Both the position numbers and the translations under genes were made by a program. The notes under the pieces were generated by a model, which did not search any database, was not told where the DNA came from, and worked only from the letters and a program-made list of their open reading frames with translations. This document shows positions 9,256 through 18,686 of a DNA stretch of 38,737 nt, piece by piece. The stretch's first letter is position 1; the number at the start of each line of letters is the position of its first letter. Origin of the DNA: FW021-bin31 sp964478125 (lineage in GTDB: Bacteria > Bacteroidota > Bacteroidia > Chitinophagales > Chitinophagaceae); contig CAYZGR010000030.1 in assembly GCA_964478125.1 (NCBI GenBank), positions 1 to 38,737 on the forward strand. Direction: 5' to 3'.

Positions 9256-9302
9256 CATACGTTTGTGGCCTGTTATTTCATGATCTAAATCACAAACGTA
9301 TG
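9256..9302 (+). promoter_or_regulatory. 12-bp inverted repeat that includes the susC start codon
   Basis: CATACGTTTGTG (9256-9267) and CACAAACGTATG (9291-9302) are perfect reverse complements, separated by 23 nt; a G-U pair can extend the stem by one. The last three bases of the right arm are the ATG of susC. In RNA the stem would hide the start codon and the region just before it. In DNA the two half-sites could bind a regulator such as the AraC protein encoded upstream. Confidence 0.6.
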
Positions 9303-12300
9303 AAGAATGTAGTACTTTTTCTGCTGTTTTCGGTTATGGGCCAATTGGCCTGGGCACAGCAGGAATTTCAAATTAAGGGAACGGTTAAAGACAAGAGCAA
9401 CAACCCGCTAGTTGGTGCAACCGTAGCTGTAAAAGGGGCCAATACCGCAACAGTAACCGATCCGAGCGGTCATTTCCATCTGACGGTCTCCAGTGGGGAG
9501 ACCCTTACTTTTTCTTATATCGGCATGGAAACAAAGGAAGTAGTGATCAAAAACGACAAAAACCTGATCATTACCATGCAGAAAAAAAGCGGGCAGCTGG
9601 ATGAAGTGGTCGTTATCGGATATGGTACAGTGAAGAAAAAAGACCTCACCGGCGCTGTAGCTTCCGTAACAGGTAAAGATATTCAGGCCAATCTGGCGCA
9701 AACGGCGGCAGGAGCAATCCAGGGCAGAATCGCCGGGGTTTCCGTCTCCAATGTAGGAGGTCAGCCGGGTTCCGGAATGAGCATTCATATTCGCGGTTTG
9801 AGTTCCCTGGGGTCCAACACTCCACTGTACGTCATCGATGGAGTGTATGGGGACATTAACCTGGTCGATCCGGATGATATCGCTTCTATTGAGGTACTGA
9901 AAGATGCTTCTGCAGCAGCCATTTACGGTTCCCGTGCCGCTAATGGAGTGGTGCTGATCACCACCAAAAGCGGTAAAAAAGATTCTCCGGCCAGAATCAC
10001 TTTGAATGCCTATACGGGCGTTCAAACCATTACCCGGAAACTCAGTGTGATGAATGCCAAACAGTGGATGAAAACGATGAGCGATGCCGGGGCTCTTCCG
10101 GCTCCCGCCCAGACATACTACAAGGGCCACAGCACCAATTGGCAGGATGAAATTTACCGCACTGCTCCCATAAGCAAAATAAATGCAAGCATTTCAGGCG
10201 GCGGAAAGAATTCCACTTATGATTTCTCGGCAGGCTATATTGACCAGGATGGAATTCTTCTAAATACCGGCTATAAAGCATTAAATTTAAGAAATAAAAA
10301 CACCTTTAGTTTCTTTAATAATCATTTCCGGGTTGGGAATACGCTTCTTGTACGCTCCAGCAACAGCAGGACCTCCGACTTCACCATTACGGATGCTTTA
10401 CGTCAGAATCCGATGATCCCGGTATATGACTCAAACCAGTTAGGAGGGTATGCACCTTTTGCCCCATGGATGAAAAATCTGGATAACCCCGTTGGCTATC
10501 TGATGCTGCACAATTGGCATACTTACCAAACGGATGTTTTCCTGAATGCTTTTGCTGAAGTAGATTTGGGGATTAAAGGGCTATATTATAAATTTAATCT
10601 TGGTCTCAACAGAACCCATGGCCGTTATTATAAATATAATGACACCTATAATTTTGGTAATGGGGTGATTAAATCCTATATCGGAGAAGATGCTTTCTTT
10701 AATAATGAGTGGCTGGCTGAAAATACAATTAACTACCACAATACTTTTGGCAGGCACACGGTCTCCTTCTTAGCCGGTTACTCTGCACAGGCCAATTCTA
10801 ACCGATCCTTTGGCGCCAACAGAAACAACCTCCCCAAGGGGACGAATACCATAGGCGCAGCTTCGCCAACAGAACAGAATACATCAGGAGGGCTTCAGGA
10901 ATATTCCTTAGTATCCGAGTTTTCCAGGTTGATGTATAGCTATGATTCCCGGTATTTGCTTACCGCTTCGGTTCGTAGGGATGGGTCTTCCCGCTTTGCA
11001 GAAGGACATCGTTATGGTGTTTTTCCTTCCGTAGCTGTGGGGTGGAACATCATGAATGAAAAATTCTTCGAGCCTTTTAAAAATCGGGTTGATGAGTTGA
11101 AACTTCGCTTAAGCTACGGAAAGCTTGGAAACCAGGAGATCGGAAACTATGCGACCCAGAGTACGGTAACCTCCGGAATTAATTATATCGAAGGAAGTGG
11201 AAGTAATGAAACCTGGTGGCAGGGCGCCATGACAGGAATCGCCTGGGTTTCTCCTTTAAATCTGACCTGGGAGGAAACCAGCACCAGTAATATCGGGTTA
11301 GATGTTGCTTTGTTTAATAGCAAATTGACTTTGAGCGCCGATTATTATAATCGGAAAACCAGGAATGTCTTGCTCGGTATCAATATGCCTCCATCCACAG
11401 GATTGACCGGTACCCCTACTTTAAATGCAGGCACGATCGAAAATAAAGGATTTGAAGTCCTGGTAAATTATCAAAATTCTGCGGGAAAGCTACACTACAA
11501 TGTGTCCATAAATGCTTCCAGCGTAAAAAACGAGGTAAAGGCGGTCACCGTTGGCGACCAACAAGAATTTGGCGGCTACAATCCACAAGGGGAAGGAATA
11601 ATTACCTGGGCCAAAGTTGGGTATCCTATCGGTGGTTTCTGGGTAACCAAAACAGATGGCATCTTCCAGACCGACCAGGAAGCTCAGGATTACAAGGATT
11701 CCAAGGGGGATGTTATCCAACCGGATGCTAAAGCCGGGGATATCAAATTCATTGATTACAATGGAGATGGCCAAATCTCTGATGATGACCGCCAGTATGT
11801 AGGAAGTCCATTCCCTAAATTAGCCTACGGAATCAGAGGCGGATTAAATTATGAGGCCTTTGATTTTTCCTTCTTCTTTGATGGGATGTATGGGAATAAA
11901 ATTTATAATTATACCCGTGCAAGAATGGAATCCACCAATGAACTCATTAACTTTTCAACCAAGTTGCTGAATTCCTGGACACCAACCAATACGAATACCA
12001 GTATTCCTCGTTTTGCCCCCACCGATCCGAACAAAAACTGGCGTCGCGTTAGCAGCCGTTGGATGGAGAGTGGCTCTTACCTCCGTTTGAAAACAGTCGA
12101 ATTGGGATATACCCTTCAAGGCGGTTTAGTACAAAAAGCCGGTATCTCTTCCGGCAGAGTTTATTTAGCAGCCGATAATTTGTTTACCATAACTAAATAC
12201 ACCGGATATACTCCCGATTTGGGTCAAAACAACGGGCAGAACGGAGGAGGATCAGGCACTCTGACTGCAGGCACTGATCATGGCCGTTTCCCATTGGCCA

Positions 12301-12335
12301 GAGCTTTAACAATTGGATTGCAAATGAACTTTTAA
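9300..12335 (+). CDS. SusC/RagA-family TonB-dependent outer-membrane transporter
   Basis: The 1011-residue outer-membrane importer of a SusCD pair, energised by TonB. A signal peptide (residues 1-19, ending AWAQ) precedes a carboxypeptidase-regulatory-like domain (about 24-110, FQIKGTVKDKSNNPLVGATV). Next come the SusC junction motif DEVVVIGYGTVKKKDLTGAV, the plug domain (about 115-225, with VYVIDGV and NGVVLITTKSGK), and a 22-strand-type beta barrel that ends in LARALTIGLQMNF with a terminal aromatic residue. The substrate cannot be read from the sequence; the GH130 and GPH genes behind it suggest a mannose- or glucose-containing oligosaccharide. The start codon lies within an inverted repeat (separate entry). 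SusD follows after 35 bp. Confidence 0.95.
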   Translation: MKNVVLFLLFSVMGQLAWAQQEFQIKGTVKDKSNNPLVGATVAVKGANTATVTDPSGHFHLTVSSGETLTFSYIGMETKEVVIKNDKNLIITMQKKSGQLDEVVVIGYGTVKKKDLTGAVASVTGKDIQANLAQTAAGAIQGRIAGVSVSNVGGQPGSGMSIHIRGLSSLGSNTPLYVIDGVYGDINLVDPDDIASIEVLKDASAAAIYGSRAANGVVLITTKSGKKDSPARITLNAYTGVQTITRKLSVMNAKQWMKTMSDAGALPAPAQTYYKGHSTNWQDEIYRTAPISKINASISGGGKNSTYDFSAGYIDQDGILLNTGYKALNLRNKNTFSFFNNHFRVGNTLLVRSSNSRTSDFTITDALRQNPMIPVYDSNQLGGYAPFAPWMKNLDNPVGYLMLHNWHTYQTDVFLNAFAEVDLGIKGLYYKFNLGLNRTHGRYYKYNDTYNFGNGVIKSYIGEDAFFNNEWLAENTINYHNTFGRHTVSFLAGYSAQANSNRSFGANRNNLPKGTNTIGAASPTEQNTSGGLQEYSLVSEFSRLMYSYDSRYLLTASVRRDGSSRFAEGHRYGVFPSVAVGWNIMNEKFFEPFKNRVDELKLRLSYGKLGNQEIGNYATQSTVTSGINYIEGSGSNETWWQGAMTGIAWVSPLNLTWEETSTSNIGLDVALFNSKLTLSADYYNRKTRNVLLGINMPPSTGLTGTPTLNAGTIENKGFEVLVNYQNSAGKLHYNVSINASSVKNEVKAVTVGDQQEFGGYNPQGEGIITWAKVGYPIGGFWVTKTDGIFQTDQEAQDYKDSKGDVIQPDAKAGDIKFIDYNGDGQISDDDRQYVGSPFPKLAYGIRGGLNYEAFDFSFFFDGMYGNKIYNYTRARMESTNELINFSTKLLNSWTPTNTNTSIPRFAPTDPNKNWRRVSSRWMESGSYLRLKTVELGYTLQGGLVQKAGISSGRVYLAADNLFTITKYTGYTPDLGQNNGQNGGGSGTLTAGTDHGRFPLARALTIGLQMNF

Positions 12336-12370
12336 TCCAATAGAAAATTAATTTTAAAAAAAGAAAATTT

Positions 12371-14017
12371 ATGAAAACGATAATAAAAACAATTTCGGCT
12401 CTTGCAGTAGTCAGCCTGTTGTTTAGCGGCTGTAAAAAAGATTTTTTGAACAAAATAAACCGGAATGAACCGGTGGAACAGACTTTCTGGACGTCCGAAG
12501 AAAATGCAGAAAACGCGATTCCGACCATTTATTCACCGTTGCGCAGCCAGATGTATGGATACTATGGAGCCTATACCGGATTTCAGACCATGAATCGGGC
12601 AGATGATACCTGGTTTATATTGGGAGAGGAAGTGTTTAACTGGGATTATGGAACCTATCACAATGATCCGGGCACCCAAAATAGTGATTTCGGAAGCCTG
12701 TATGAAGGAGTTAACAGGGCCAATGTGTTTCTTAAGAACATCAAACAGGTGAAGATGGACAACGACAAAAAAAATGCGCTTATTGGCGAGGTCCGGTTTT
12801 TGAGAGGGATTTACTACTTTCTTTTGGTGACAAATTGGGGAGATGTTCCGCTGCGATTAATCCCTGCCGGGGATGATCCGGATGGGATAAATAAGCCCTC
12901 TTCTCCTGCCGACACAATCTGGAAGCTGGTGATTTCTGATTTTACTTTTGCCAAGAACAATTTGCCCGTCCTCCGGCCTTCCCCAGAAACAGGAAGAGCT
13001 ACTAAAGGCGCTGCTATCGCTTATTTAGGAAAAGCACTCGTTTATACAAAGGATTATAAAGATGCAGAAACAGAATTGTCCGCCTTGCTTAATCCGCCTT
13101 ATACTTATGATTTAGTAGATAACCCCGATGATAATTTTAATGCCAATACAGAGTTCAACAAGGAATCTGTTTTTGAACTTAATTATGATGGAGGGTTTGG
13201 AAGCGGTTCCTGGGGGGCTGAAACTTCTACTGCTACTATGGGAATGGTATTACCCAATTTTGTCGGCTCTGATGGAACCGGTGGCTGGTTCAAATTTATG
13301 CCAAGTGCCTCTATTGTACGGGATTTTATGAAAGAACAAAGACCTGTGGGTTCTGATACCCGCTTTGATAAGAGGATGTACACCAGTTTCTTCTGGAAAT
13401 ATTCAGATTACAACACGACCGCCATACCAGAGAACAAGCCTGATGGAAACTGGTTTGGCAATCAAACTTTTGATGTGATGTGGGCCAATGGGGAAGCAGG
13501 GAAAATATCCCGGGGAGCACCGAAATATCCGGTAATAGATGGTGTTACCGGACGTTTTCTGACTAAGAAATTTACGAATTTCTTTATTAATAAACCGGAC
13601 GCTAATAGTATGTACACTCAGGCTAATCAGAGCAATAATCTTCGCATAATGCGCTTTGCAGAAGTCTTGCTGTTGCACGCAGAAGCCTGCATTCACAATG
13701 GCAATCTGCCTGCTGCCGAGTCCGATTTAGACCGTATTAGGGATAGAGCCGGCCTGGCAAAGAAGGATTGGTCCGCTTATTCTCCCGATGATTTAATGGC
13801 AGAAGTAAGACATCAGAATGAACTTGAATTCTTCTTTGAAGGACATCGTTTCTTTGACCTGAAACGCTGGTTCGATTATGATCAAATGAAACAAATCCTT
13901 GTAGCTAATAAAAAACAAGGAGCTGAAAATTTTCAACCCAAACATTATGTCCTGCCTATCCCTGAGAGTGAATTAAAAACCAACAAAGCCATGAAACAAA
14001 ATCCATTATGGCAATAA
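12371..14017 (+). CDS. SusD/RagB-family nutrient-binding outer-membrane lipoprotein
   Basis: Surface lipoprotein that caps the SusC barrel and captures glycan. The 548-residue protein has a lipobox LFSGC with the acylated cysteine at residue 21. Typical SusD traits follow: ANVFLKNIKQV, LIGEVRFLRGIYYFLLVTNWGDVPL (the conserved RxLRxxYYF...GDVPL region), and the C-terminal RHQNELEFFFEGHRFFDLKRW segment, of which EGHRFFDLKRW is diagnostic. The last codons overlap the next gene by 10 nt, so SusD and ASST are almost certainly translated from one message. Confidence 0.95.
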   Translation: MKTIIKTISALAVVSLLFSGCKKDFLNKINRNEPVEQTFWTSEENAENAIPTIYSPLRSQMYGYYGAYTGFQTMNRADDTWFILGEEVFNWDYGTYHNDPGTQNSDFGSLYEGVNRANVFLKNIKQVKMDNDKKNALIGEVRFLRGIYYFLLVTNWGDVPLRLIPAGDDPDGINKPSSPADTIWKLVISDFTFAKNNLPVLRPSPETGRATKGAAIAYLGKALVYTKDYKDAETELSALLNPPYTYDLVDNPDDNFNANTEFNKESVFELNYDGGFGSGSWGAETSTATMGMVLPNFVGSDGTGGWFKFMPSASIVRDFMKEQRPVGSDTRFDKRMYTSFFWKYSDYNTTAIPENKPDGNWFGNQTFDVMWANGEAGKISRGAPKYPVIDGVTGRFLTKKFTNFFINKPDANSMYTQANQSNNLRIMRFAEVLLLHAEACIHNGNLPAAESDLDRIRDRAGLAKKDWSAYSPDDLMAEVRHQNELEFFFEGHRFFDLKRWFDYDQMKQILVANKKQGAENFQPKHYVLPIPESELKTNKAMKQNPLWQ

Positions 14018-15834
14018 AAGTCCAGCCTGATAAATGGCTTTTTCTGAAACCGGCAGCCCTTCTTTTAGGACTGCTGGTTTTGTTTGCCTCCTGTAAGCGG
14101 GGGGGTATTAAGGTTGTGCCTGATTATGGGGACAGGGAAAACTTGCAAAGCATTGCAGATAGTGGCATACTGTTAAATAGCGTAGAAATCCAGGATGAAA
14201 ATTATGTATTTCATTTTGAAAATGAAGATTATACCCTCCCGAAATCGGAAGTCAGTAACATAGTCCGGGATTCTGTACTTTGGAAGACAAAGATTGTATT
14301 TACCGACTATACGAACATCGTTATTCCTTCAAAAGGAGGCTCTTTAGCGCCTTTTATTGAAAGGATTCAGGTCAATCCTTCCGGCTACAGCCCTCTTTCC
14401 GCCCTCGTAGATGTACACCTGCCAACCTACGGGAGAATGAGAGTGACCGTAAAAGGGAAGCATGGCGCTCAGGGAGACATTTCTCACCTTTGCCATACCT
14501 TAACTCCCCGCCAGCAAGTTCCGATCTTCGGATTGTACCCTGACTATAAAAATAAAGTAGAGCTAACCTATACCGATAAAGAGGGGAATAAAAGAGGTGC
14601 TATTCTTTTAACGATACAGACGAAAGCTTTAGACAATCCGAATGTTCCTAAAATCCAAGTGTTGAAATCGGAACCTGATAAACTTGAACCCGGAGTTAAT
14701 CTGGTGAACTATCCCGGTGCTAGCATCCTGGACGTCTCCATGCCTTACATGGTAGATAAAGAAGGGGAGATCCGCTGGATTTTATTTTTTAAAAAATCAC
14801 CGGATTTAGGAAATGTTTCATTCTCCTTAGGGCTTAAAAGGATGAAAGACGGTAACTTTATTGCCGGAGACCAGAATCAACAACGGGTGGTTGTTTTCGA
14901 TATGTTTGGAAATCTTGTTAAGCAGTGGGACCTGAAACATTTAGGCTATTCTTTTCATCATGATATAACCGTGGCTTCTAATGGAAATTTTTTGATAACC
15001 GTTACTAAAAATAGCGCCCGGTTAACGAATGGCAGACCCCGGGTGATGGATCATATTATTGAATTGGATCCTCAGGGAGGAACGGTTGTGCATGAATGGG
15101 ACCTGGCCAATATGATAGATACCTCGCGTTATTTTGGTCCGGATGGGGAAACGCCTCCGGGGCTTGCTCAGTCTCCCACCAATTGGGCGCATAATAATTC
15201 AATTATTGAGTTTGGAAAGGACATATTAGCAACCATGCGCTATCAGGGAATTATTTCTTTTGATTACCCGGGGCATCTGAGGTGGATTATTTCTCCACAT
15301 AAATATTGGGGAAAAAAATATCAACCTTATTTGCTGCAGCCGGTAGATGAATCAGGTAAAAAAATTACAGATTCAGCTGTTATTCTGGGAGACAAATCCA
15401 TTGATGGATTTGATTGGCCGTGGGGTCCGCATACGCCTGTAGCCTTATCGGATGACCGGTTTATTGTATTTGACAATGGATATAACAGGCATTGGATCCC
15501 AAATATGCTTCAGCCAGAACAGAATTATAGCAGAGTGGTAGAATATCAGGTAAATGAAAAGGAAGGCACCGTTCAACAATTATGGTCTTATGGCAAAAGC
15601 CGGAGACAAAGTTGTTTTTCAGAAGCCTTATCAGGAGTCCAATACCTGCCCAGTACCGGCCATATCCTTTTTTTCCCCGGGATGGGGGTTTCTACACAGC
15701 AAGGAACAGGAGGACGAGTGGTAGAGATAGACCCGCATACAAATAAAGAATTATTTGACATGGAAATAACGGTTTCAAGCAATATTGCTTTTTACCGTGT
15801 TACCAGAATGCCTTTATACCCGGATAATATTTAA
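14008..15834 (+). CDS. Aryl-sulfate sulfotransferase (ASST) family lipoprotein
   Basis: PAPS-independent sulfotransferases of this family move sulfate from one phenolic ester to another in the periplasm. The 608-residue protein starts with a lipoprotein signal peptide (LLVLFASC, Cys about residue 29). It has an N-terminal beta domain to about residue 215, and a propeller-like domain from about 235. Counterparts of the E. coli ASST active-site residues (His252, His356, Arg374, His436) can be seen at His317/318 in FHHDI, His395 in WAHNNSI, Arg411 in MRYQGII and His475 in WGPHTP, so the enzyme looks intact. This matching was done by motif and not by alignment. It overlaps susD by 10 nt and precedes GH130 by 29 bp. 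A sulfotransferase inside a SusCD locus is unusual. Alternatively it is a propeller protein that has kept the fold but binds glycan. Confidence 0.85.
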   Translation: MAIKVQPDKWLFLKPAALLLGLLVLFASCKRGGIKVVPDYGDRENLQSIADSGILLNSVEIQDENYVFHFENEDYTLPKSEVSNIVRDSVLWKTKIVFTDYTNIVIPSKGGSLAPFIERIQVNPSGYSPLSALVDVHLPTYGRMRVTVKGKHGAQGDISHLCHTLTPRQQVPIFGLYPDYKNKVELTYTDKEGNKRGAILLTIQTKALDNPNVPKIQVLKSEPDKLEPGVNLVNYPGASILDVSMPYMVDKEGEIRWILFFKKSPDLGNVSFSLGLKRMKDGNFIAGDQNQQRVVVFDMFGNLVKQWDLKHLGYSFHHDITVASNGNFLITVTKNSARLTNGRPRVMDHIIELDPQGGTVVHEWDLANMIDTSRYFGPDGETPPGLAQSPTNWAHNNSIIEFGKDILATMRYQGIISFDYPGHLRWIISPHKYWGKKYQPYLLQPVDESGKKITDSAVILGDKSIDGFDWPWGPHTPVALSDDRFIVFDNGYNRHWIPNMLQPEQNYSRVVEYQVNEKEGTVQQLWSYGKSRRQSCFSEALSGVQYLPSTGHILFFPGMGVSTQQGTGGRVVEIDPHTNKELFDMEITVSSNIAFYRVTRMPLYPDNI

Positions 15835-15863
15835 AAAACAAACCCTTTACTTGAGAAAATCTT

Positions 15864-17063
15864 ATGAATATAGAGTTTAGCGGAAAACTGAATCAACGTA
15901 TCCGCGACCACAATCATCTGTTGAATACCCCCAACCCTCCTAAAGGGCCTGCAAATGGGGTCCTCCAACGTTATCAGCTACCCATATTAACCGCCGATCA
16001 TACTCCATTATATTGGCGGTATGACTTTAATCCTGAAACAAATCCTTTTCTTCTGGAGCGTTTCGGCATAAATGCTGTATTTAATTCGGGAGCTATAAAA
16101 TGGAACGGGAAATATCTGATATTGGCCAGGGTGGAAGGAAAAGACAGGAAATCTTTTTTCGCCATAGCTGAAAGTCCCAATGGGATTGATCACTTTCGTT
16201 TTTGGAAAGAGCCAATAGTACTGCCTGATGTTGACAGCCGGGAGACCAATGTATATGACATGCGACTGACAGCACATGAAGACGGGTGGATTTATGGTAT
16301 CTTTTGTTCAGAGAGAAAAAATGAAAATGTTCATTCCGGAGATACTTCCAGCGCCATTGCTTCAACAGGCATTGTGAAAACTAAAAATTTCGTTGATTGG
16401 GAACGGCTTCCTAACCTGCAATCAAAAAAACACCAACGTAACGTAGTGCTTCATCCGGAGTTTATTAAGGGTAAATATGCCCTCTACACACGCCCCCAGG
16501 ATAATTTTATTGATGCAGGAAAGGGCGGCGGTATTTGCTGGGCACTAATTGATGATATAGCTCATGCCACTGTTTTAACGGAAACACTGATAGATAAGAG
16601 AGTGTATCATACCATTAAAGAAGCTAAAAATGGAGAAGGGCCGGCGCCGATAAAAACGGAAAAAGGGTGGTTACATCTGGCGCATGGGGTCAGAAATTGT
16701 GCTTCAGGATTGCGTTATGTTTTGTATCTCTATTTAACAGATTTACGGAAACCCTGGCAGGTCATTGCCAGCCCTGCCGGATATTTTATGGCCCCCGAGG
16801 GAGAGGAGCGCATCGGAGACGTTTCAAATGTATTGTTTTCCAACGGTTGGATCGCAGATGATAACGGCGCGGTCTATATCTATTATGCTTCTTCCGACAC
16901 CAGAATGCACGTGGCTACTTCCACAGTAGAGCGCTTGCTGGATTATTGCCTGCATACGGAACCTGATGGATTAAGGTCTGCATCCTCTGTCAACACCCTT
17001 TTGAATATTATCCGAAAAAATAGAGAATATTTGTCACTACATTCTAATGATATTCCTCTATAA
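15864..17063 (+). CDS. GH130 family glycoside phosphorylase, probable 4-O-beta-mannosylglucose phosphorylase
   Basis: Cytoplasmic phosphorylase (399 residues, no signal peptide) that would split beta-1,4-mannosyl-glucose with phosphate into mannose 1-phosphate and glucose. The N-terminal part (FGINAVFNSGAIKWNGKYLILARVEGKDRKSFFA in shortened form) and the segment NVYDMRLTAHEDGWIYG are typical of subfamily GH130_1. Asp132 in NVYDMRL corresponds to the proposed general acid (Asp131) of the Bacteroides fragilis enzyme. In that organism the enzyme works with a mannanase and cellobiose 2-epimerase; neither gene is present here. A mannooligosaccharide phosphorylase (GH130_2) is the alternative. The next gene, a symporter, starts 38 bp downstream. 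Confidence 0.9.
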   Translation: MNIEFSGKLNQRIRDHNHLLNTPNPPKGPANGVLQRYQLPILTADHTPLYWRYDFNPETNPFLLERFGINAVFNSGAIKWNGKYLILARVEGKDRKSFFAIAESPNGIDHFRFWKEPIVLPDVDSRETNVYDMRLTAHEDGWIYGIFCSERKNENVHSGDTSSAIASTGIVKTKNFVDWERLPNLQSKKHQRNVVLHPEFIKGKYALYTRPQDNFIDAGKGGGICWALIDDIAHATVLTETLIDKRVYHTIKEAKNGEGPAPIKTEKGWLHLAHGVRNCASGLRYVLYLYLTDLRKPWQVIASPAGYFMAPEGEERIGDVSNVLFSNGWIADDNGAVYIYYASSDTRMHVATSTVERLLDYCLHTEPDGLRSASSVNTLLNIIRKNREYLSLHSNDIPL

Positions 17064-17101
17064 TGGATGCCTTATAATTTTTAAATGAACCACCCGGCCA
17101 C

Positions 17102-18529
17102 ATGAATGATATAACACTAAGAGAAAAAATTGGTTATGGATTTGGGGATGCTGCTTCTTCCATGTTTTGGAAGATCTTTGGCATGTATGCCCTGTTCTTT
17201 TATACAGATGTTCTTGGTATTACGGCAGCTGCCGCAGGCACAATGTTTCTTATCGCCCGGGTATGGGATTCCTTTTTTGATGTAGCCGTTGGCATCCTGG
17301 CGGATCGCACAAAAACCAGATGGGGAAGATACCGGCCCTATCTTTTGTGGTTTGCCATCCCTTTTTCAGTGATGGGCGCCATTACTTTTTCTGTTCCCGG
17401 CTTCGGAGATACAGGGAAACTTGTATTCGCCTATGTTACCTATTCATTGATGATGTTGGTGTATTCTCTGATTAATGTACCTTATGCTTCGTTACTTGGC
17501 GTTATTTCTTCTAACTCTCAGGAGCGTAATGTGCTTGCCTCTTACCGGATGTCCTTTGCATTTATTGGCAGCTTTGTTACTTTCATGCTGCTCCAGCCTT
17601 TGGTAGATGGGTATGCTAAAATATTTGATTCAGCAACAGCCGAGCTTTCTAAAAATGCTGAACATGCAATCAGTACAGCTCCTATTGGCTGGACGCTGGC
17701 CGTTGCCTCCATCGGACTCCTGTGCACTATTTTATTTTTCTTTTGTTTTAAATGGACTAAAGAACGGGTGATTCAGATTAAACAAGAACAGGCCATTGAA
17801 AAAGGAATGATAAGAAAGGACCTGAAAGCTTTGTTGAAAAATGTGCCCTGGTGGATACTTGTTGCTACCGGGCTGGCAGCCTTGTTGTTTAATGCAGTAC
17901 GCGATGGAGTAGCCATTTATTATTTCAGAGATTACGTCAAGTCGGATTATTCCATGTCTTTTACCGGATGGGATATCACCACCATTTATTTTCTTATCGG
18001 CCAGGCAGCTAATCTGCTGGGAGTGATATTGGCACCCAGGTTATCTCTGAAATTCGGAAAGAAAAGAACCTATATGGTGGCTATGATGCTGGCTGGAATT
18101 TTTAGCGTTATCTTCTTTTTTATCCCCAACAACATCGCCTGGATATTTATTTTACAATCTGTGATTTCTGTCTGTGCCGGCTATGTCTTCCCATTATTGT
18201 GGAGCATGTTTGCAGACATAGTAGATTATCACGAATTAAAAACCCATCGCCGAACTTCGGGTTTGATCTTTTCTTCTTCCTCCATGTCTCAAAAATTGGG
18301 CTGGGCGCTTGGCGCGGCATTAACCGGGTGGATACTGTTCCTCTTTCATTATAACCATGACCTTGCTCTGCAAAGCGCTGAAACAATATTCGGGGAGCAA
18401 TTAATGATCAGTATCCTGCCGGCCTTTTGTTGCTTACTTGCCCTGGTAGGAATGGCCTTTTATCCATTGACAGAAAAAAAGGTCAATGAAATGGCTGTCG
18501 AGCTAAAAAAGAGACGGACCACGCCATAG
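17102..18529 (+). CDS. GPH-family sugar:cation symporter (MFS, MelB-like)
   Basis: Inner-membrane symporter of the glycoside-pentoside-hexuronide family, 475 residues and about 12 transmembrane helices. The N-terminus (EKIGYGFGDAASSMFW) and the loop DRTKTRWGRYRPYLLW, with the family's D-x-x-x-x-R-W-G-R-x-R-P motif, are diagnostic. FADIVDYHELKTHRRTSGLIFSSSS is the typical C-terminal-half motif. It is last in the operon-like run and would import the disaccharide used by the GH130 enzyme. The stop is only 7 bp from the stop of the - strand receptor remnant. Confidence 0.93.
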   Translation: MNDITLREKIGYGFGDAASSMFWKIFGMYALFFYTDVLGITAAAAGTMFLIARVWDSFFDVAVGILADRTKTRWGRYRPYLLWFAIPFSVMGAITFSVPGFGDTGKLVFAYVTYSLMMLVYSLINVPYASLLGVISSNSQERNVLASYRMSFAFIGSFVTFMLLQPLVDGYAKIFDSATAELSKNAEHAISTAPIGWTLAVASIGLLCTILFFFCFKWTKERVIQIKQEQAIEKGMIRKDLKALLKNVPWWILVATGLAALLFNAVRDGVAIYYFRDYVKSDYSMSFTGWDITTIYFLIGQAANLLGVILAPRLSLKFGKKRTYMVAMMLAGIFSVIFFFIPNNIAWIFILQSVISVCAGYVFPLLWSMFADIVDYHELKTHRRTSGLIFSSSSMSQKLGWALGAALTGWILFLFHYNHDLALQSAETIFGEQLMISILPAFCCLLALVGMAFYPLTEKKVNEMAVELKKRRTTP

Positions 18530-18536
18530 AACACGG

Positions 18537-18680
18537 TTACTGAAACTTTACGTCCAGGTTAAACCACCGCGGAGGCATGGGTACAGCCCCGGTTTCCTTA
18601 TAGCAGGCATTGAGGATATTGGAAAGGTCAATATAAAGCAAAAACCGGCTGATTTGATAACTTAGCCGGTATCCAGGATC
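18537..18680 (-). pseudogene. C-terminal remnant of a TonB-dependent receptor
   Basis: The last ~45 codons of a - strand frame, ending at a stop at 18537, read RLSYQISRFLLYIDLSN, ILNACYKETG and AVPMPPRWFNLDVKFQ. This is the typical final two strands of a BtuB-type TonB-dependent receptor (LY-D-SN-x-x-N-x-x-Y-x-E, then VPMPxRWF and a terminal strand). The frame continues upstream to 19004, but there it is only the shadow of the NRDE remnant on the other strand, so the homology stops near 18680. No barrel or plug region is visible. I take it as a deletion remnant; an assembly chimera is possible. Confidence 0.65.
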
Positions 18681-18686
18681 GATCCT
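18675..18686. repeat. Perfect 12-bp palindrome at the junction of two gene remnants
   Basis: AGGATCGATCCT is its own reverse complement and sits exactly where homology to the receptor tail (- strand) ends and homology to the NRDE family (+ strand) begins. It could be the scar of a rearrangement, a recombinase or restriction target, or an assembly join. Confidence 0.5.

Noticed and set aside
9408..10130. A 240-codon open frame on the - strand inside susC
   Set aside because: It lies wholly within the well-supported susC gene, has no recognisable motif, and its residues look like an antisense shadow.
12345..12356. Palindrome AAAATTAATTTT in the susC-susD gap
   Set aside because: It is pure A and T in an AT-rich spacer and too weak to form a useful hairpin.
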